DNA of 64,000 nucleotides from positions 32,873-96,872 of the forward strand of contig CAMWSK010000005.1 of the NCBI GenBank assembly GCA_947176895.1, given 5' to 3'. Positions 9,601-17,742 of this stretch are shown piece by piece. Position 1 is the stretch's first letter, and every line of letters begins with the position of its first letter. Source of the DNA: an uncultured Prevotellaceae bacterium (lineage in GTDB: Bacteria; Bacteroidota; Bacteroidia; Bacteroidales; Bacteroidaceae). The translations under genes were made by a program, and so were the position numbers. The notes beneath the pieces were generated by a model, which was given only the letters and a program-made list of their open reading frames with translations, was not told the DNA's origin and did not search any database.

Positions 9601-9859
9601 AGAGGTCTACACCATCGACATGAGCCGGACCACCGGAACGGAGGGCATCAAAGACACGCAAAACAAGGGTTTTAAGGTGGCCCGTACGGAAAACGCCATC
9701 ACCGTTACGGGCCGGAACATCACCAAACTTGAGGCATACGACGCCGCAGGACGCCTGACGGGAAGCGCACACGACAATACCGTGAGCGCAGGACGGGGTA
9801 TCGTCATGCTGAAGGTTACCGAGGCTGATGGCACGACAACCGGCCTGAAAGTGAACTGA
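6683..9859 (+). CDS. GH95 alpha-L-fucosidase with extra N-terminal domain, secreted (copy 2)
   Basis: A 1058-residue protein: signal peptide (MRNIAKKLFLLFAILSPMVANA), then a domain of about 140 residues (YYLVKFMKDNKYYLTAGD, KQMWKF, ASGWTLV) that looks like a ricin-type beta-trefoil or similar carbohydrate-binding fold. From residue 164 on follows the same GH95 domain and C-terminal tail as copy 1. Equivalent active-site residues are Asn524, Asn526, Glu671 and Asp867. The protein probably acts on fucosylated host glycans with an added binding module. It differs from copy 1 only in the first 163 residues. Trefoil assignment is inference from the spaced W/F pattern, not a firm domain call. Confidence 0.92.
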   Translation: MRNIAKKLFLLFAILSPMVANALTVPEYNQDTYYLVKFMKDNKYYLTAGDNNANITTETATTDNYTDKQMWKFTGTSTNLQLINKAGQYAVFGTDRIQAAATADASGWTLVNKTGHYELKWNGRTTGDAYMNQHSGTGSGTTLGLWTPGDPNNAFVIIDPLNPDFPEFATSPAKSFSPEHPLTLWYDKPATATGVANIWMEYSLPIGNGQLGASLFGGIMKDEIQFNDKTLWEGTPNDMGAYGGYKNFGSVFVEDLSGTFGFTAEKAAKNYSRSLDIENGTASVHYTSPDGTTEYERTYLASHPDKVVAARYKATGTDKLHLLFSVVPGTGIGASNAVYSVKDGVAYAFFSGKLTTVSHATRMQVVNTDGTIVKTDNGLEVKDATEVALYLAPVTDFDGLRTSRKTGESKTTLNKRAKDNATAAAEKGFDAIYADHVADFMAIMHRVQLDLKASSTRTTEDLIKHYNSTAPNPSEARFLEQLYFQFGRYLAIASNRGTPAAPNNLQGIWNDKENAPWNSDIHTNINIQMNYWPTEVTNLSEMHLMLLDYIIQNAADKNWQRAAREKAGATKGWTVFTESNIFGGMSTWGDNYFVANAWYCSHLWQHYRFTRDEDFLARAFPAMWSTAQFWMERMIEDRGYDSRTDNSGYKGAAYKFEPDGTFVAPDEYSAEQDAHNREDGTAHAQQLIYALLQSVKEATEILPAAVTGLSEEDIRKLDLYLEKTDRGLHTEVYTANTALNGGWTNPRNGVKRGDVILREWKYSPYDVSNDPSHRHMSHLMGLFPLSTIGPNSPYFQPAVNSLKLRGDEATGWSMGWKVNLWARALDGDHAHIILKNALKHSTSYGTNQYAGGIYYNLYDSHAPFQIDGNFGVCSGIAEMLLQSHTDTIQLLPALSKKWPEGSIGGLKAVGDFEVSQAWESGKLTVATIRSNKGLACPVNYKGIGDRRVTDSNGKEVTCERIDEDNIVIPTIAGEVYTIDMSRTTGTEGIKDTQNKGFKVARTENAITVTGRNITKLEAYDAAGRLTGSAHDNTVSAGRGIVMLKVTEADGTTTGLKVN
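7172..9859 (+). repeat. 2.69-kb direct repeat, copy 2 (GH95 catalytic region)
   Basis: Second copy of the 3877-6564 segment, in the same orientation. The left boundary falls within the codons for Pro-Asp-Phe-Pro-Glu and the right boundary just after the stop codon. Confidence 0.93.
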
Positions 9860-9887
9860 GAAGTCAGCTTATTAACACGTGCGGCAA

Positions 9888-9953
9888 TGAAGTGCCTCCA
9901 AAAAGTCGGACCGGTTAGACATTATCCAATCCGACTTTTTGGGGGGCACTTCA
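9888..9953. terminator. Bidirectional hairpin terminator
   Basis: A stem of about 23 bp pairs TGAAGTGCCTCCAAAAAGTCGG with its near complement ending GGGGGGCACTTCA, with an 18-nt loop. It lies between convergent genes (second fucosidase and lrp-family regulator). Confidence 0.75.
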
Positions 9954-9958
9954 CTTTG

Positions 9959-10429
9959 CTAAATGTGAATGCCATAATTGTGCTTTATTTCATCCATCAC
10001 GAAAGTGCTTTCTATCGCCGCCACGCTTTCGATACGTCCAAGAGTGTTGAGCAGAAACTGTTGATACTGCTTCATGTCATGTGAATGGATTTTCAGCAGA
10101 TAGTCAAAATGCCCGGAAATGTTATAACATTCGACAATCTCGGGCATCTGCTGTATGCGCTCTGTAAAGTCATTGGCAATATCGGTGTTCAACCTGCGCA
10201 GCTTCACCTGGCAGAACACGACAAAGCCCAGATTGAGCTTGTCAGCATTGAGTATGGCCACATACCGCTGGATAATGCCCTCACGCTCCATGCGCTTCCA
10301 CCGCTCAAACACAGGAGTTGGAGATAGATGTACCTGCGCTGCAAGCTCCTTGTTGGTGAGCCGCGCATTGTGCTGCAAAGCCTGCAGTATCATCAAGTCG
10401 GTTTTGTCAAGACGTTCGTTTATTTCCAT
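9959..10429 (-). CDS. Lrp/AsnC-family transcriptional regulator
   Basis: A 156-residue protein. The N-terminal helix-turn-helix spans about residues 1-60 ([20 protein letters not shown] then [20 protein letters not shown]), followed by an AsnC ligand-binding RAM domain ([36 protein letters not shown]). The family senses amino acids and controls amino-acid genes. I chose the ATG at 10429, preceded by AGAGGAAA; an upstream in-frame start at 10537 would add 36 residues that do not fit the family. It is divergent from metY-cysK, so it probably regulates those sulfur genes. Confidence 0.93.
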   Translation of the reverse strand: MEINERLDKTDLMILQALQHNARLTNKELAAQVHLSPTPVFERWKRMEREGIIQRYVAILNADKLNLGFVVFCQVKLRRLNTDIANDFTERIQQMPEIVECYNISGHFDYLLKIHSHDMKQYQQFLLNTLGRIESVAAIESTFVMDEIKHNYGIHI

Positions 10430-10512
10430 TTTCCTCTTTCTTATGTCGAAGGATATTCTGCCATCAGCATGAATACCCCTTATCCGATTCGTATTTATTC
10501 CGTAAAGCATCG

Positions 10513-10520
10513 CAAAATTA
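10513..10520 (-). promoter_or_regulatory. -7 promoter box for lrp-family gene
   Basis: TAATTTTG on the minus strand, giving a leader of about 75-80 nt before the chosen ATG at 10429. It supports the shorter protein, since the 10537 start lies upstream of this box. Confidence 0.5.
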
Positions 10521-10571
10521 GTGATTTTTTCCAACATTTCATTTTCTCTTGGAACGATTTACTACTTTTTA

Positions 10572-10579
10572 TACCTTTG
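10572..10579 (+). promoter_or_regulatory. -7 promoter box for metY-cysK
   Basis: TACCTTTG, divergent from and about 50 bp away from the lrp-family promoter; the shared spacer is where an operator would be expected. Confidence 0.6.
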
Positions 10580-10630
10580 CAGCAGAAAAGAAATCATAAT
10601 ATGAACGCAACAAATAGAAAGGGAATGATT

Positions 10631-11920
10631 ATGAAAAAGGAAAAACTACATTTTGAGACGCTCCAGCTACATGTAGGACAAGAACAAGCCGACCCTGCCA
10701 CCGACAGCCGTGCAGTGCCGATTTACCAGACTGCCTCATACGTGTTCCATAACTCACAGCATGCCGCCGACCGCTTCGGCTTGCGTGATGCGGGAAACAT
10801 ATACGGGCGCCTGACCAACTCCACCCAAGATGTTTTTGAGCGGCGCATAGCCGCCCTTGAAGGTGGGGTTGCCGCTCTTGCCGTGGCAAGCGGTGCCGCC
10901 GCCATCACATACGCGCTACAAAACATAGCGCGAAACGGCGACCACATCGTCGCCGCCAACAACCTTTATGGCGGCACATACAACCTGCTGGCCCACACTC
11001 TCAGCACACAAGGAGTTGACACCACCTTTGTCAATCCCGCAGACTTTGAAGAGGTGGACGCCGCATTCCGGGAAAACACCAAGGCCGTTATCGTAGAGAC
11101 ATTCGGCAACCCCAACGCCAATGTCACCGATATCGGAAGGATTGCGGAGATTGCCCACAGACACAACACGATATTACTCGTGGACAACACTTTCGGCACT
11201 CCGTTCCTTATCCGCCCAATAGAACACGGAGCAGACATTGTGGTGCATTCCGCCACAAAGTTTATTGGCGGACACGGTTCGTCGCTTGGTGGAGTGATTG
11301 TTGACGGAGGTAAGTTCGATTGGAAGAGCAACGCCGGCAAATATCCCACATTGGCGCAGCCCGACCCAAGCTATCACGGAGCGGTGTTTGCCGATGTTGC
11401 CGGAGCGGCAGCGTTCGTCACACGCATCCGTGCCGTTATCCTGCGTGACACGGGTGCCGCCATCTCTCCATTCAATGCCTGGATACTGCTACAGGGACTT
11501 GAGACGTTGAGTCTAAGAATCGAACGTCATGTGTTCAACGCATTGAGGGTGGTGGAGTTTTTGGACAAACACCCCAAAGTGAGGCGCGTAAACCATCCGT
11601 CACTGGCATCACATCCTGACCATGCGTTATACAACAGGCTGTTTCCCAATGGTGGCGGCAGTATCTTCACTTTTGAGATAGCCGGAGGGGAAAAGGAGGC
11701 ATGGAGTTTTATCGACCATCTCCGGATATTCTCGCTTCTGGCGAATGTCGGTGATGTCAAGAGTCTGGTGATACATCCTGCCAGCACAACGCATTCGCAA
11801 TTGAACGAACAGGAATTGGAAGAACAAGGCATCACGCCGAGTACGGTACGCCTCTCCATCGGAACGGAGCATATTGACGACCTGATAGCCGACTTGACAC
11901 AAGCTTTGGAAAAGGCATAA
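10631..11920 (+). CDS. metY: O-acetylhomoserine sulfhydrylase (PLP-dependent)
   Basis: A 429-residue Cys/Met-metabolism PLP enzyme. It makes homocysteine from O-acetylhomoserine and sulfide. The PLP lysine is Lys210 in [11 protein letters not shown], and the GGHGSSLGG that follows plus the [20 protein letters not shown] start are typical of MetY. The family's length (about 430) fits the ATG at 10631, which has GAAAGGGA upstream; in-frame ATGs at 10601 and 10625 are possible alternatives. It is followed 48 bp later by cysK on the same strand. Methionine gamma-lyase is a related alternative but the motif set favours MetY. Confidence 0.92.
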   Translation: MKKEKLHFETLQLHVGQEQADPATDSRAVPIYQTASYVFHNSQHAADRFGLRDAGNIYGRLTNSTQDVFERRIAALEGGVAALAVASGAAAITYALQNIARNGDHIVAANNLYGGTYNLLAHTLSTQGVDTTFVNPADFEEVDAAFRENTKAVIVETFGNPNANVTDIGRIAEIAHRHNTILLVDNTFGTPFLIRPIEHGADIVVHSATKFIGGHGSSLGGVIVDGGKFDWKSNAGKYPTLAQPDPSYHGAVFADVAGAAAFVTRIRAVILRDTGAAISPFNAWILLQGLETLSLRIERHVFNALRVVEFLDKHPKVRRVNHPSLASHPDHALYNRLFPNGGGSIFTFEIAGGEKEAWSFIDHLRIFSLLANVGDVKSLVIHPASTTHSQLNEQELEEQGITPSTVRLSIGTEHIDDLIADLTQALEKA

Positions 11921-11968
11921 GAATGCGATAATAAGAAAGGATGGATTCATTCATAAACCCTTTATAAT

Positions 11969-12901
11969 ATGAGTAAAATTTATCAATCTCTCACTGAGCT
12001 TATCGGGCATACCCCACTGTTTGAACTCACCAACATAGAAAAGGAGAAAAAACTGGAAAGTAAAGTGATAGTAAAAATAGAGTCCTTTAACCCGGGAGGA
12101 AGTGTGAAAGACCGCGCGGCATTGGCTATGATTAAAGCGGCAGAACAAGACGGACAGCTTATGCCCGGTGGAACGATTATCGAACCCACCAGTGGCAACA
12201 CAGGTATCGGTCTGGCATGGGTGGCTTCTGTAAGAGGGTATAAGCTGATACTGACGATGCCGGAGACCATGAGCGTGGAAAGGCGCAATCTGTTAAAGGC
12301 TTTGGGAGCCACGCTTGTGCTCACGCCCGGAAGCGAAGGAATGAAAGGAGCCATAAGGAAAGCCGAGGAGCTGAAAGAACAAACGCCGGGTGCCATTATT
12401 CTTCAGCAGTTCGAGAATCCTGCCAATCCTGCCGCACATGTACTCACCACGGCTGAGGAAATATGGCAGGATACGGATGGTAACGTAGATATATTCGTGG
12501 CCGGAGTGGGCACGGGAGGAACAATCAGCGGAACAGGTAAAGGGTTGAAGAGCCATAATCCTTCCGTTCGGGTTGTGGCTGTAGAACCGGATGGATCGCC
12601 GGTTCTTTCAGGAGGAGAGGCCGGCCCGCACAAAATACAGGGGATTGGTGCCGGATTTGTCCCGGTCAATTTTGACCGGGATGTGACCGATCTTATCGTG
12701 CGGGTGAAGAACGAAGAGGCGATGGAAGCCTCCCGCCTGCTTGCCCATAAGGAAGGGCTGTTGGTGGGCATCTCTTCCGGTGCGGCCCTGCATGCCGCGC
12801 TGCAGTTGGCCCGTTTGCCCGAAAACAACGGGAAGACCATCGTGGTTCTTCTGCCTGATACGGGAGAACGGTATCTGTCTACCGAACTTTTCGCCATTTA
12901 A
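11969..12901 (+). CDS. cysK: Cysteine synthase A (O-acetylserine sulfhydrylase)
   Basis: A 310-residue fold-type II PLP enzyme. Lys47 in NPGGSVKDR binds PLP, TSGNTG at 74-79 is the substrate loop, and [13 protein letters not shown] binds the PLP phosphate. It makes cysteine from O-acetylserine and sulfide in the cytoplasm. Length is standard. It follows metY on the same strand with a 48-bp gap, so the two form a sulfide-assimilation operon under the divergent Lrp-family regulator. Confidence 0.96.
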   Translation: MSKIYQSLTELIGHTPLFELTNIEKEKKLESKVIVKIESFNPGGSVKDRAALAMIKAAEQDGQLMPGGTIIEPTSGNTGIGLAWVASVRGYKLILTMPETMSVERRNLLKALGATLVLTPGSEGMKGAIRKAEELKEQTPGAIILQQFENPANPAAHVLTTAEEIWQDTDGNVDIFVAGVGTGGTISGTGKGLKSHNPSVRVVAVEPDGSPVLSGGEAGPHKIQGIGAGFVPVNFDRDVTDLIVRVKNEEAMEASRLLAHKEGLLVGISSGAALHAALQLARLPENNGKTIVVLLPDTGERYLSTELFAI

Positions 12902-12992
12902 GAATACGGACGAACATTGCGATACTCATTTCCGTCGGCATGGACAATGCCAACGGGACCTTTCTGATACTATCGCAACCAAGACAAAGAAC

Positions 12993-13040
12993 AATAGTTC
13001 CAAGAGAAATGACGCATCGTTTCTCTTGGAACTATTTTAT
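12993..13040. terminator. Hairpin terminator between cysK and the lipoprotein gene
   Basis: AATAGTTCCAAGAGAAA pairs perfectly with TTTCTCTTGGAACTATT (17-bp stem, 10-nt loop), followed by TTAT. The genes converge here and the stop codon of the lipoprotein gene (13032-13034) lies in the stem. Confidence 0.8.
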
Positions 13041-13436
13041 CCACCAGCGATCATCGTGCTGAACAAAGGGAAGATGGATGCGCTCTTGAACGGAATCATT
13101 CCATACCATCTCCACATACACCTCGGCAGAACCGTCCTCCAGCAAGGTGTCACCCACCACCGTAGCAGCGGTCAGACGTCCCATCCTGTCATGCTCCTCT
13201 GCCTGATGCTGAAGCATGAGATCGCGCAGTTGACTTTGGTATTCACGGGGAAGGCGCTCATAATCCAACATCATACGCAGATAGCCGTCCACATCGCCGC
13301 AAAGCCGATAACACATCACTTTGTGTGCGGTTCTCCTCAGTTGGATATTGCTTTTTGATGTAGCGTCCCCGTCCTTCTTGCCACAAGAGGACAAGAGGAC
13401 CAGGGAAAAAAGCAAGACAACAGATACGCGCTTCAT
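13032..13436 (-). CDS. Small lipoprotein, possible DUF4878/NTF2-like fold
   Basis: A 134-residue protein with a lipoprotein signal (MKRVSVVLLFSLVLLSSCGKK; Cys at about residue 18). The rest has the shape of small NTF2-like lipoproteins: an N-terminal helix-rich part (YRLCGDVDGYLRMM) and a strand-rich end (SAEVYVEMVW, WWIK). No specific function is known to me. The start at 13436 has AAGGAGAAGG directly upstream and follows the der stop by 8 bp, so it is the last gene of the yceD-to-der operon. An upstream in-frame start within der was rejected because it would bury the signal sequence. Confidence 0.8.
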   Translation of the reverse strand: MKRVSVVLLFSLVLLSSCGKKDGDATSKSNIQLRRTAHKVMCYRLCGDVDGYLRMMLDYERLPREYQSQLRDLMLQHQAEEHDRMGRLTAATVVGDTLLEDGSAEVYVEMVWNDSVQERIHLPFVQHDDRWWIK

Positions 13437-13444
13437 CCTTCTCC

Positions 13445-14755
13445 TTATTTCTGACGAATAAAGATGTTGATGGGGCACCCCGAGAAGTCCCAACGCTCGC
13501 GAATCTTATTCTCAAGGAAGCGGCGGTAAGGTTCCTTCACATACTGCGGCAGGTTGGCATAGAACACGAACGAGGGAACCCGCGTGTCGGGCAACTGCAT
13601 GCAATACTTGATTTTAATGTACTTTCCTTTGATTGATGGTGGGGGATAGGCCTCGATGAGAGGCAACATCTCCTCGTTCAACTTGGCCGTCGACACACGA
13701 CGACGACGATTCTCATACACTTCTTTGGCCGTCTCAAGCACACGGAAGATGCGCTGCTTGGTGAGGGCGGAAGCAAAGATGATGGGGAAGTCGTTGAAGG
13801 GAGCCATGCGGTAGCGAACAGCTTCCTCGAAAACGTCCATCACCTTCTGCGTCTTCTCCTCCACCAGATCCCATTTGTTCACCACCACCACCAGGCTCTT
13901 CTGGTTCTTCTGTATCAACGAAAAAATGTTCAGGTCTTGCGCCTCGATGCCTCGGGTGGCATCAAGCATCAGGATGCACACATCGCTGTTCTCAATGCTG
14001 CGGATGGAGCGCATCACGCTGTAGAACTCCAGATCCTCGTTCACCTTGTTCTTTCGGCGGATGCCGGCGGTATCCACCAGATAGAAGTCAAAACCGAACT
14101 TGGTGTAACGCGTATAGATACTGTCACGCGTGGTGCCGGCTATCTCCGTCACGATATTGCGTTCCTCACCGATAAAAGCGTTCACGATACTGCTCTTGCC
14201 GGCATTCGGGCGTCCCACCACGGCAAAACGGGGGATATCCTCATCGGGCAGCTGTTCGCTCTTCTTGGGGAGCTTCTCGATTACCAGGTCCAGCAAATCG
14301 CCCGTTCCGCTTCCGGTGGCGGCGCTGATACACTGGGGGTCTCCCAATCCGAGCTTATAGAACTCGGCAGCAAGATAGGTTTCGTTGTTGTCGGTCTTGT
14401 TGGCTACCAGGACAACGGGCTTGTTCGTACGACGGAGGATGGCGGCCACCGCCTCGTCCAGATCGGTCAGTCCGTTCTGCACGTCCACCAGAAAGAGGAT
14501 GACATCAGCCTCATCGGTGGCCAGTGCCACCTGTTTGCGAATCTCCTCTTCGAAGATATCATCGCTGTTCACCACCCATCCGCCGGTGTCCACAACAGAA
14601 AACTCATGTCTGCCCCACTCGCACTTGCCATACTGACGGTCGCGCGTAGTACCGGCCTCGTCACTGACAATAGCGTGACGGGTCTGCGTCAGACGATTGA
14701 AAAGCGTGGACTTTCCCACGTTGGGGCGCCCCACAATAGCTAATAGATTTGCCAT
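13445..14755 (-). CDS. der: Ribosome-assembly GTPase Der (EngA)
   Basis: A 436-residue protein with two tandem GTPase domains. The first has Walker A GRPNVGKS at 9-16 and DTGG in switch II; the second has GRPNAGKS near residue 180, DTAGI and NKWD. A C-terminal KH-like domain ends in [13 protein letters not shown]. Der is essential for 50S subunit maturation. It lies 130 bp downstream of era on the same strand, in a row of housekeeping genes. Confidence 0.97.
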   Translation of the reverse strand: MANLLAIVGRPNVGKSTLFNRLTQTRHAIVSDEAGTTRDRQYGKCEWGRHEFSVVDTGGWVVNSDDIFEEEIRKQVALATDEADVILFLVDVQNGLTDLDEAVAAILRRTNKPVVLVANKTDNNETYLAAEFYKLGLGDPQCISAATGSGTGDLLDLVIEKLPKKSEQLPDEDIPRFAVVGRPNAGKSSIVNAFIGEERNIVTEIAGTTRDSIYTRYTKFGFDFYLVDTAGIRRKNKVNEDLEFYSVMRSIRSIENSDVCILMLDATRGIEAQDLNIFSLIQKNQKSLVVVVNKWDLVEEKTQKVMDVFEEAVRYRMAPFNDFPIIFASALTKQRIFRVLETAKEVYENRRRRVSTAKLNEEMLPLIEAYPPPSIKGKYIKIKYCMQLPDTRVPSFVFYANLPQYVKEPYRRFLENKIRERWDFSGCPINIFIRQK

Positions 14756-14878
14756 TTTGTTGTTTGATTACTGAAGTTCAACATTCTTCGGCCCGGGGCT
14801 TGCCGGGACAAGCCACGCGAGTTAACCCTCTCTCTATTCAGGGCGCCTGATATTTTCCCGTTGCAGCAGGCGGCGGAC

Positions 14879-14899
14879 CAGCAGGACTCAGTCCTGCTG
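14879..14899. other. Perfect hairpin with the era stop codon as its loop
   Basis: On the minus strand CAGCAGGAC-TGA-GTCCTGCTG forms a 9-bp stem around the three-base era stop codon (14888-14890). It has no T-run, so it is not a classic terminator. The rest of the 130-bp era-der gap shows only GC-rich sequence with short inverted pieces. Confidence 0.6.
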
Positions 14900-15769
14900 A
14901 TAACCGTAGATTCTCATGGCACGGTCGCTGTTGCGCCAATCCTTGTTCACTTTCACGAAGGTCTCCAGATAGATGCTCTTGCCGAAGAATCTCTCCAGCG
15001 AGCGCCGTGCCTCGGTGCTCATACGTTTGAGTGCCACGCCCTTGTGCCCGATGATTATACCCTTCTGGCTGTCCCGCTCCACGTATATCACAGCGTTGAT
15101 GTGGATGTTTCGGTCGGTCTCCTTAAAGCTTTCCACCACCACCTCCACGCTGTAAGGTATTTCCTTATTATAATAAAGGAGTATCTTCTCGCGGATAATC
15201 TCTGTCACAAAGAAGCGGGCGGGCTTGTCGGTCCACTGGTCTTTGTCGAAGTAGGCGGGGCTTTCGGGCAACAGCTCCTTGATACGGGCCAACACCCTGT
15301 CCACGCCAAACTTGTTCAGCGCACTGATGGGCATGATTTCCGCTTGAGGCAAAGCATGATGCCACTCCTCCACTTTTTTCTCCAGAGCCTCCTGATTTGA
15401 CAGGTCTATCTTGTTGACGAGCACCATGACGGGACATTGCATCCGGGCCACGTGATCCAGGAAGTCCTGATTCTTGTCAGGCGTCTCCACCATATCGGTC
15501 ACATAAAGCAACACGTCGGCATCCTGCAGCGCACTCTCCGAGAACTGAAGCATCTGCTCCTGCAACTTGGAGCTGGGCTTGAGCACTCCGGGCGTGTCGG
15601 AGAACACAATCTGCATCTCCTCGGTATTGAGAATACCCATGATGCGGTGGCGCGTGGTCTGCGCCTTGAAGGTGGCGATGCTTATGCGCTCGCCCACCAA
15701 CAGGTTCATCAACGTGCTTTTCCCCACGTTGGGGTTACCTACGATATTTACGAATCCGGCCTTGTGCAT
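14888..15769 (-). CDS. era: GTPase Era
   Basis: A 293-residue GTPase with Walker A GNPNVGKS at 11-18, DTPGV switch II, NKID for guanine recognition, and a C-terminal KH domain (VYVERDSQKGIIIGHKG) that binds the 3' end of 16S rRNA during 30S assembly. The frame is open further upstream into fabH, but the family start is the ATG at 15769, 1 nt after the fabH stop codon. It is followed by der. Confidence 0.96.
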   Translation of the reverse strand: MHKAGFVNIVGNPNVGKSTLMNLLVGERISIATFKAQTTRHRIMGILNTEEMQIVFSDTPGVLKPSSKLQEQMLQFSESALQDADVLLYVTDMVETPDKNQDFLDHVARMQCPVMVLVNKIDLSNQEALEKKVEEWHHALPQAEIMPISALNKFGVDRVLARIKELLPESPAYFDKDQWTDKPARFFVTEIIREKILLYYNKEIPYSVEVVVESFKETDRNIHINAVIYVERDSQKGIIIGHKGVALKRMSTEARRSLERFFGKSIYLETFVKVNKDWRNSDRAMRIYGYQQD

Positions 15770-15770
15770 C

Positions 15771-16862
15771 TTATTCCCTTCCGGCACAATAGTCAGCCCA
15801 TTCCTGTCGGCTGATTTGTCCTTCCTTATAGAAACGGGCGGGACTCTTGGCCGCTTCGGCGGCACCGTCGTAGGCCCACACCAGATAGCTTGCGCCCCAA
15901 GTGAAGCCGGCTCCGAAGGCGGTGAACACAATCTTGTCGCCCTTCTTCAGTTGGGGCTCATACTCCCAAAGAGCCAAGGGCAATGTGCCTCCACTGGTGT
16001 TGGCCATATGGTCGACGTTCACCATCACATGGTCTGTGTCCAGTCCCACGCGCTTGGCCACGCTCTCCTCGATATTTATATTTGCCTGATGAGGAACCAA
16101 GAAGCGGATATTGTCGCTCGTCAGGCCGTTGCGGCTGCAGATGGTGTCCACGGCAGTGCACATATTCAGCACAGCATGCTTATACACGGTCCGGCCCTCC
16201 TGATAAACGAAGTGTTCGCGTGCATCCACGCTCTCGTGACTGGGCATCTTGGCACTTCCGCCGGCAGCCATGTGCAGGGGTTGATAACCCTGCCCATCGG
16301 TGTAATAAGCACCGTCCAGCAGGCCGAGTTCCTCTTCTGTGGTAGGCTCCAGCATCACACACGCAGCCCCGTCTCCGAAGATGGGACAGGTGTTGCGGTC
16401 CTCATAGTTGGTCATCGAACTCATGTGGTCGCCCCCGCACACGATGATATGCTGATAACGGCCGCTCCGGATGAAGTTGGCGCCTGTCTCCAGGCCATAG
16501 AGGAAACCGGCACAGGCAGCCTCCATATCAAAGCCAAAAGCCTTCTTCATCCCCAGATTGCCTATCACCAGACTGGCCGTCGAGGGGAAATGATAGTCGG
16601 GGGTGGTGGTGGCACAGATCACGGCATCCACCTCATCAGGCTTCACGCCCGTCTTCTCCAGCAGTTGTTTCACGGCACGCGTCATCATATAGCTGGTGCC
16701 GCTGCCCTGCTCGGGTTTCAATATGTGGCGCGTCTTCACGCCGATACGTTGCATAATCCACTCATCGCTGGTGTCCACGATGCGGCTCATCTCCTCGTTG
16801 TCAAGAATATAGTCGGGCACATAACCACCAATGCCCGTGATTTTTGCATTTATTTTTTCCAT
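15771..16862 (-). CDS. fabH: 3-oxoacyl-ACP synthase III
   Basis: A 363-residue ketoacyl synthase III. The catalytic triad is visible: Cys117 in [10 protein letters not shown], His258 in VPHQAN and Asn288 in ANTSGG. It starts fatty-acid synthesis by condensing acetyl-CoA with malonyl-ACP. It is somewhat longer than the E. coli enzyme (317), with an extension near the C-terminus after GASYLVW. It lies in the conserved yceD-rpmF-fabH neighbourhood, here without plsX. Confidence 0.95.
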   Translation of the reverse strand: MEKINAKITGIGGYVPDYILDNEEMSRIVDTSDEWIMQRIGVKTRHILKPEQGSGTSYMMTRAVKQLLEKTGVKPDEVDAVICATTTPDYHFPSTASLVIGNLGMKKAFGFDMEAACAGFLYGLETGANFIRSGRYQHIIVCGGDHMSSMTNYEDRNTCPIFGDGAACVMLEPTTEEELGLLDGAYYTDGQGYQPLHMAAGGSAKMPSHESVDAREHFVYQEGRTVYKHAVLNMCTAVDTICSRNGLTSDNIRFLVPHQANINIEESVAKRVGLDTDHVMVNVDHMANTSGGTLPLALWEYEPQLKKGDKIVFTAFGAGFTWGASYLVWAYDGAAEAAKSPARFYKEGQISRQEWADYCAGRE

Positions 16863-16885
16863 GAGATATGTTTTGTTTAAGAATT

Positions 16886-16915
16886 AAGCCGCCTGAGCAT
16901 AGGCTCGGACGGCTT
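16886..16915 (-). terminator. Hairpin between rpmF and fabH (attenuator or weak terminator)
   Basis: On the minus strand AAGCCGTCCGAGC pairs with GCTCAGGCGGCTT (13-bp stem with one mismatch and one G-T pair, 4-nt loop), followed by TAATTCTT. It sits 31 nt after the rpmF stop and 24 nt before fabH, so it may reduce readthrough from ribosomal-protein transcription. Confidence 0.55.
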
Positions 16916-16945
16916 ATTTTCTTCTGAGCCTCTACGGCTATTGCC

Positions 16946-17125
16946 TTAGGCCTCCTTCTCGATTGCCACCTTACCACGATAGTAGCCACAAGCGGGACAT
17001 ACGGTGTGGTAGATGTAGAACTCGCCACAATTGGGGCATACTGCCAGGGTGGGAGCAACTGCGCCATCATGCGTGCGGCGCTTCAGGGTACGAGTCTTAC
17101 TCTGTCTTCTTTTTGGATGTGCCAT
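16946..17125 (-). CDS. rpmF: 50S ribosomal protein L32
   Basis: A 59-residue protein starting MAHPKRRQSKTRTLKRRTHD, the L32 signature. It has four cysteines in two CPxC pairs (CPNCG and CPACG) that would bind zinc. It is too short for a 60-codon cut-off and so easily missed. It lies 13 bp after yceD, the classic partner order. Confidence 0.97.
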   Translation of the reverse strand: MAHPKRRQSKTRTLKRRTHDGAVAPTLAVCPNCGEFYIYHTVCPACGYYRGKVAIEKEA

Positions 17126-17138
17126 TTCTTTTTATATT

Positions 17139-17651
17139 TTATTGTTTATCTAATACTCCTTTCAGCGCATCCCATCGAGGGTCAGGGGACTTCTCCTCGG
17201 CCTGGGCTGCAAATTCCTTCAATGCCTTGTCCGTTTCTCCCGTGCATTCGCCGTCGGGGTGCACATGTCTTATGGGCACTTGCAGGGCAATCTGCTCATA
17301 GACGGGCCACTGCAGGTCGATGGTGCCGCGCTCCTCGGGGATGGTTATCACATCGCCGTCATCGGCATCCTCCTGCCCAAGCCTCACTCTCACCGTCGCG
17401 TTGCCCTCGATTTTCTGGCTCATGGGTTCCATACAACGGTCACAGTCCACGGTCACCTGCCCTTTCAGACTGAAATGAAGATCGTAGCTGGCAGAGGCCA
17501 AGCGCTCGACCTCCAGTGCCACAGCGACCGTTCCATACTGAATCTGGGCATCTTCGATAGCGGCAAAGAAGTCATCCCCAACCACCCAATCATACGCCTG
17601 CAGCGCGGTCTGCTGGTCACGCAGATTGATGATATAGGCACTCTTCTTCAT
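17139..17651 (-). CDS. YceD family (DUF177) protein
   Basis: A 170-residue protein of the DUF177/YceD family. It has the conserved core VTVDCDRCMEPM and a C-terminal EEKSPDPRWDALKGVL. In many bacteria it sits next to rpmF and has been linked to 23S rRNA processing or stability. It is the first gene of the leftward operon yceD-rpmF-fabH-era-der-lipoprotein, with its own promoter box at 17686-17693. Confidence 0.92.
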   Translation of the reverse strand: MKKSAYIINLRDQQTALQAYDWVVGDDFFAAIEDAQIQYGTVAVALEVERLASASYDLHFSLKGQVTVDCDRCMEPMSQKIEGNATVRVRLGQEDADDGDVITIPEERGTIDLQWPVYEQIALQVPIRHVHPDGECTGETDKALKEFAAQAEEKSPDPRWDALKGVLDKQ

Positions 17652-17685
17652 ACACTTCTATGGTTGCATATCGGCATTTGGTCTG

Positions 17686-17693
17686 CAAAATTA
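17686..17693 (-). promoter_or_regulatory. -7 promoter box for yceD operon
   Basis: TAATTTTG on the minus strand, 34 nt before the yceD ATG. Confidence 0.55.
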
Positions 17694-17742
17694 CAAAAAA
17701 AAGCAAACACCGCCAACAAAAACCCGCTAATTCTTTTGGCCG

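Noticed and set aside
10430..10537. Longer N-terminus for the Lrp-family regulator
   Set aside because: The additional 36 residues are not Lrp-like and their start is upstream of the likely promoter box at 10513-10520.
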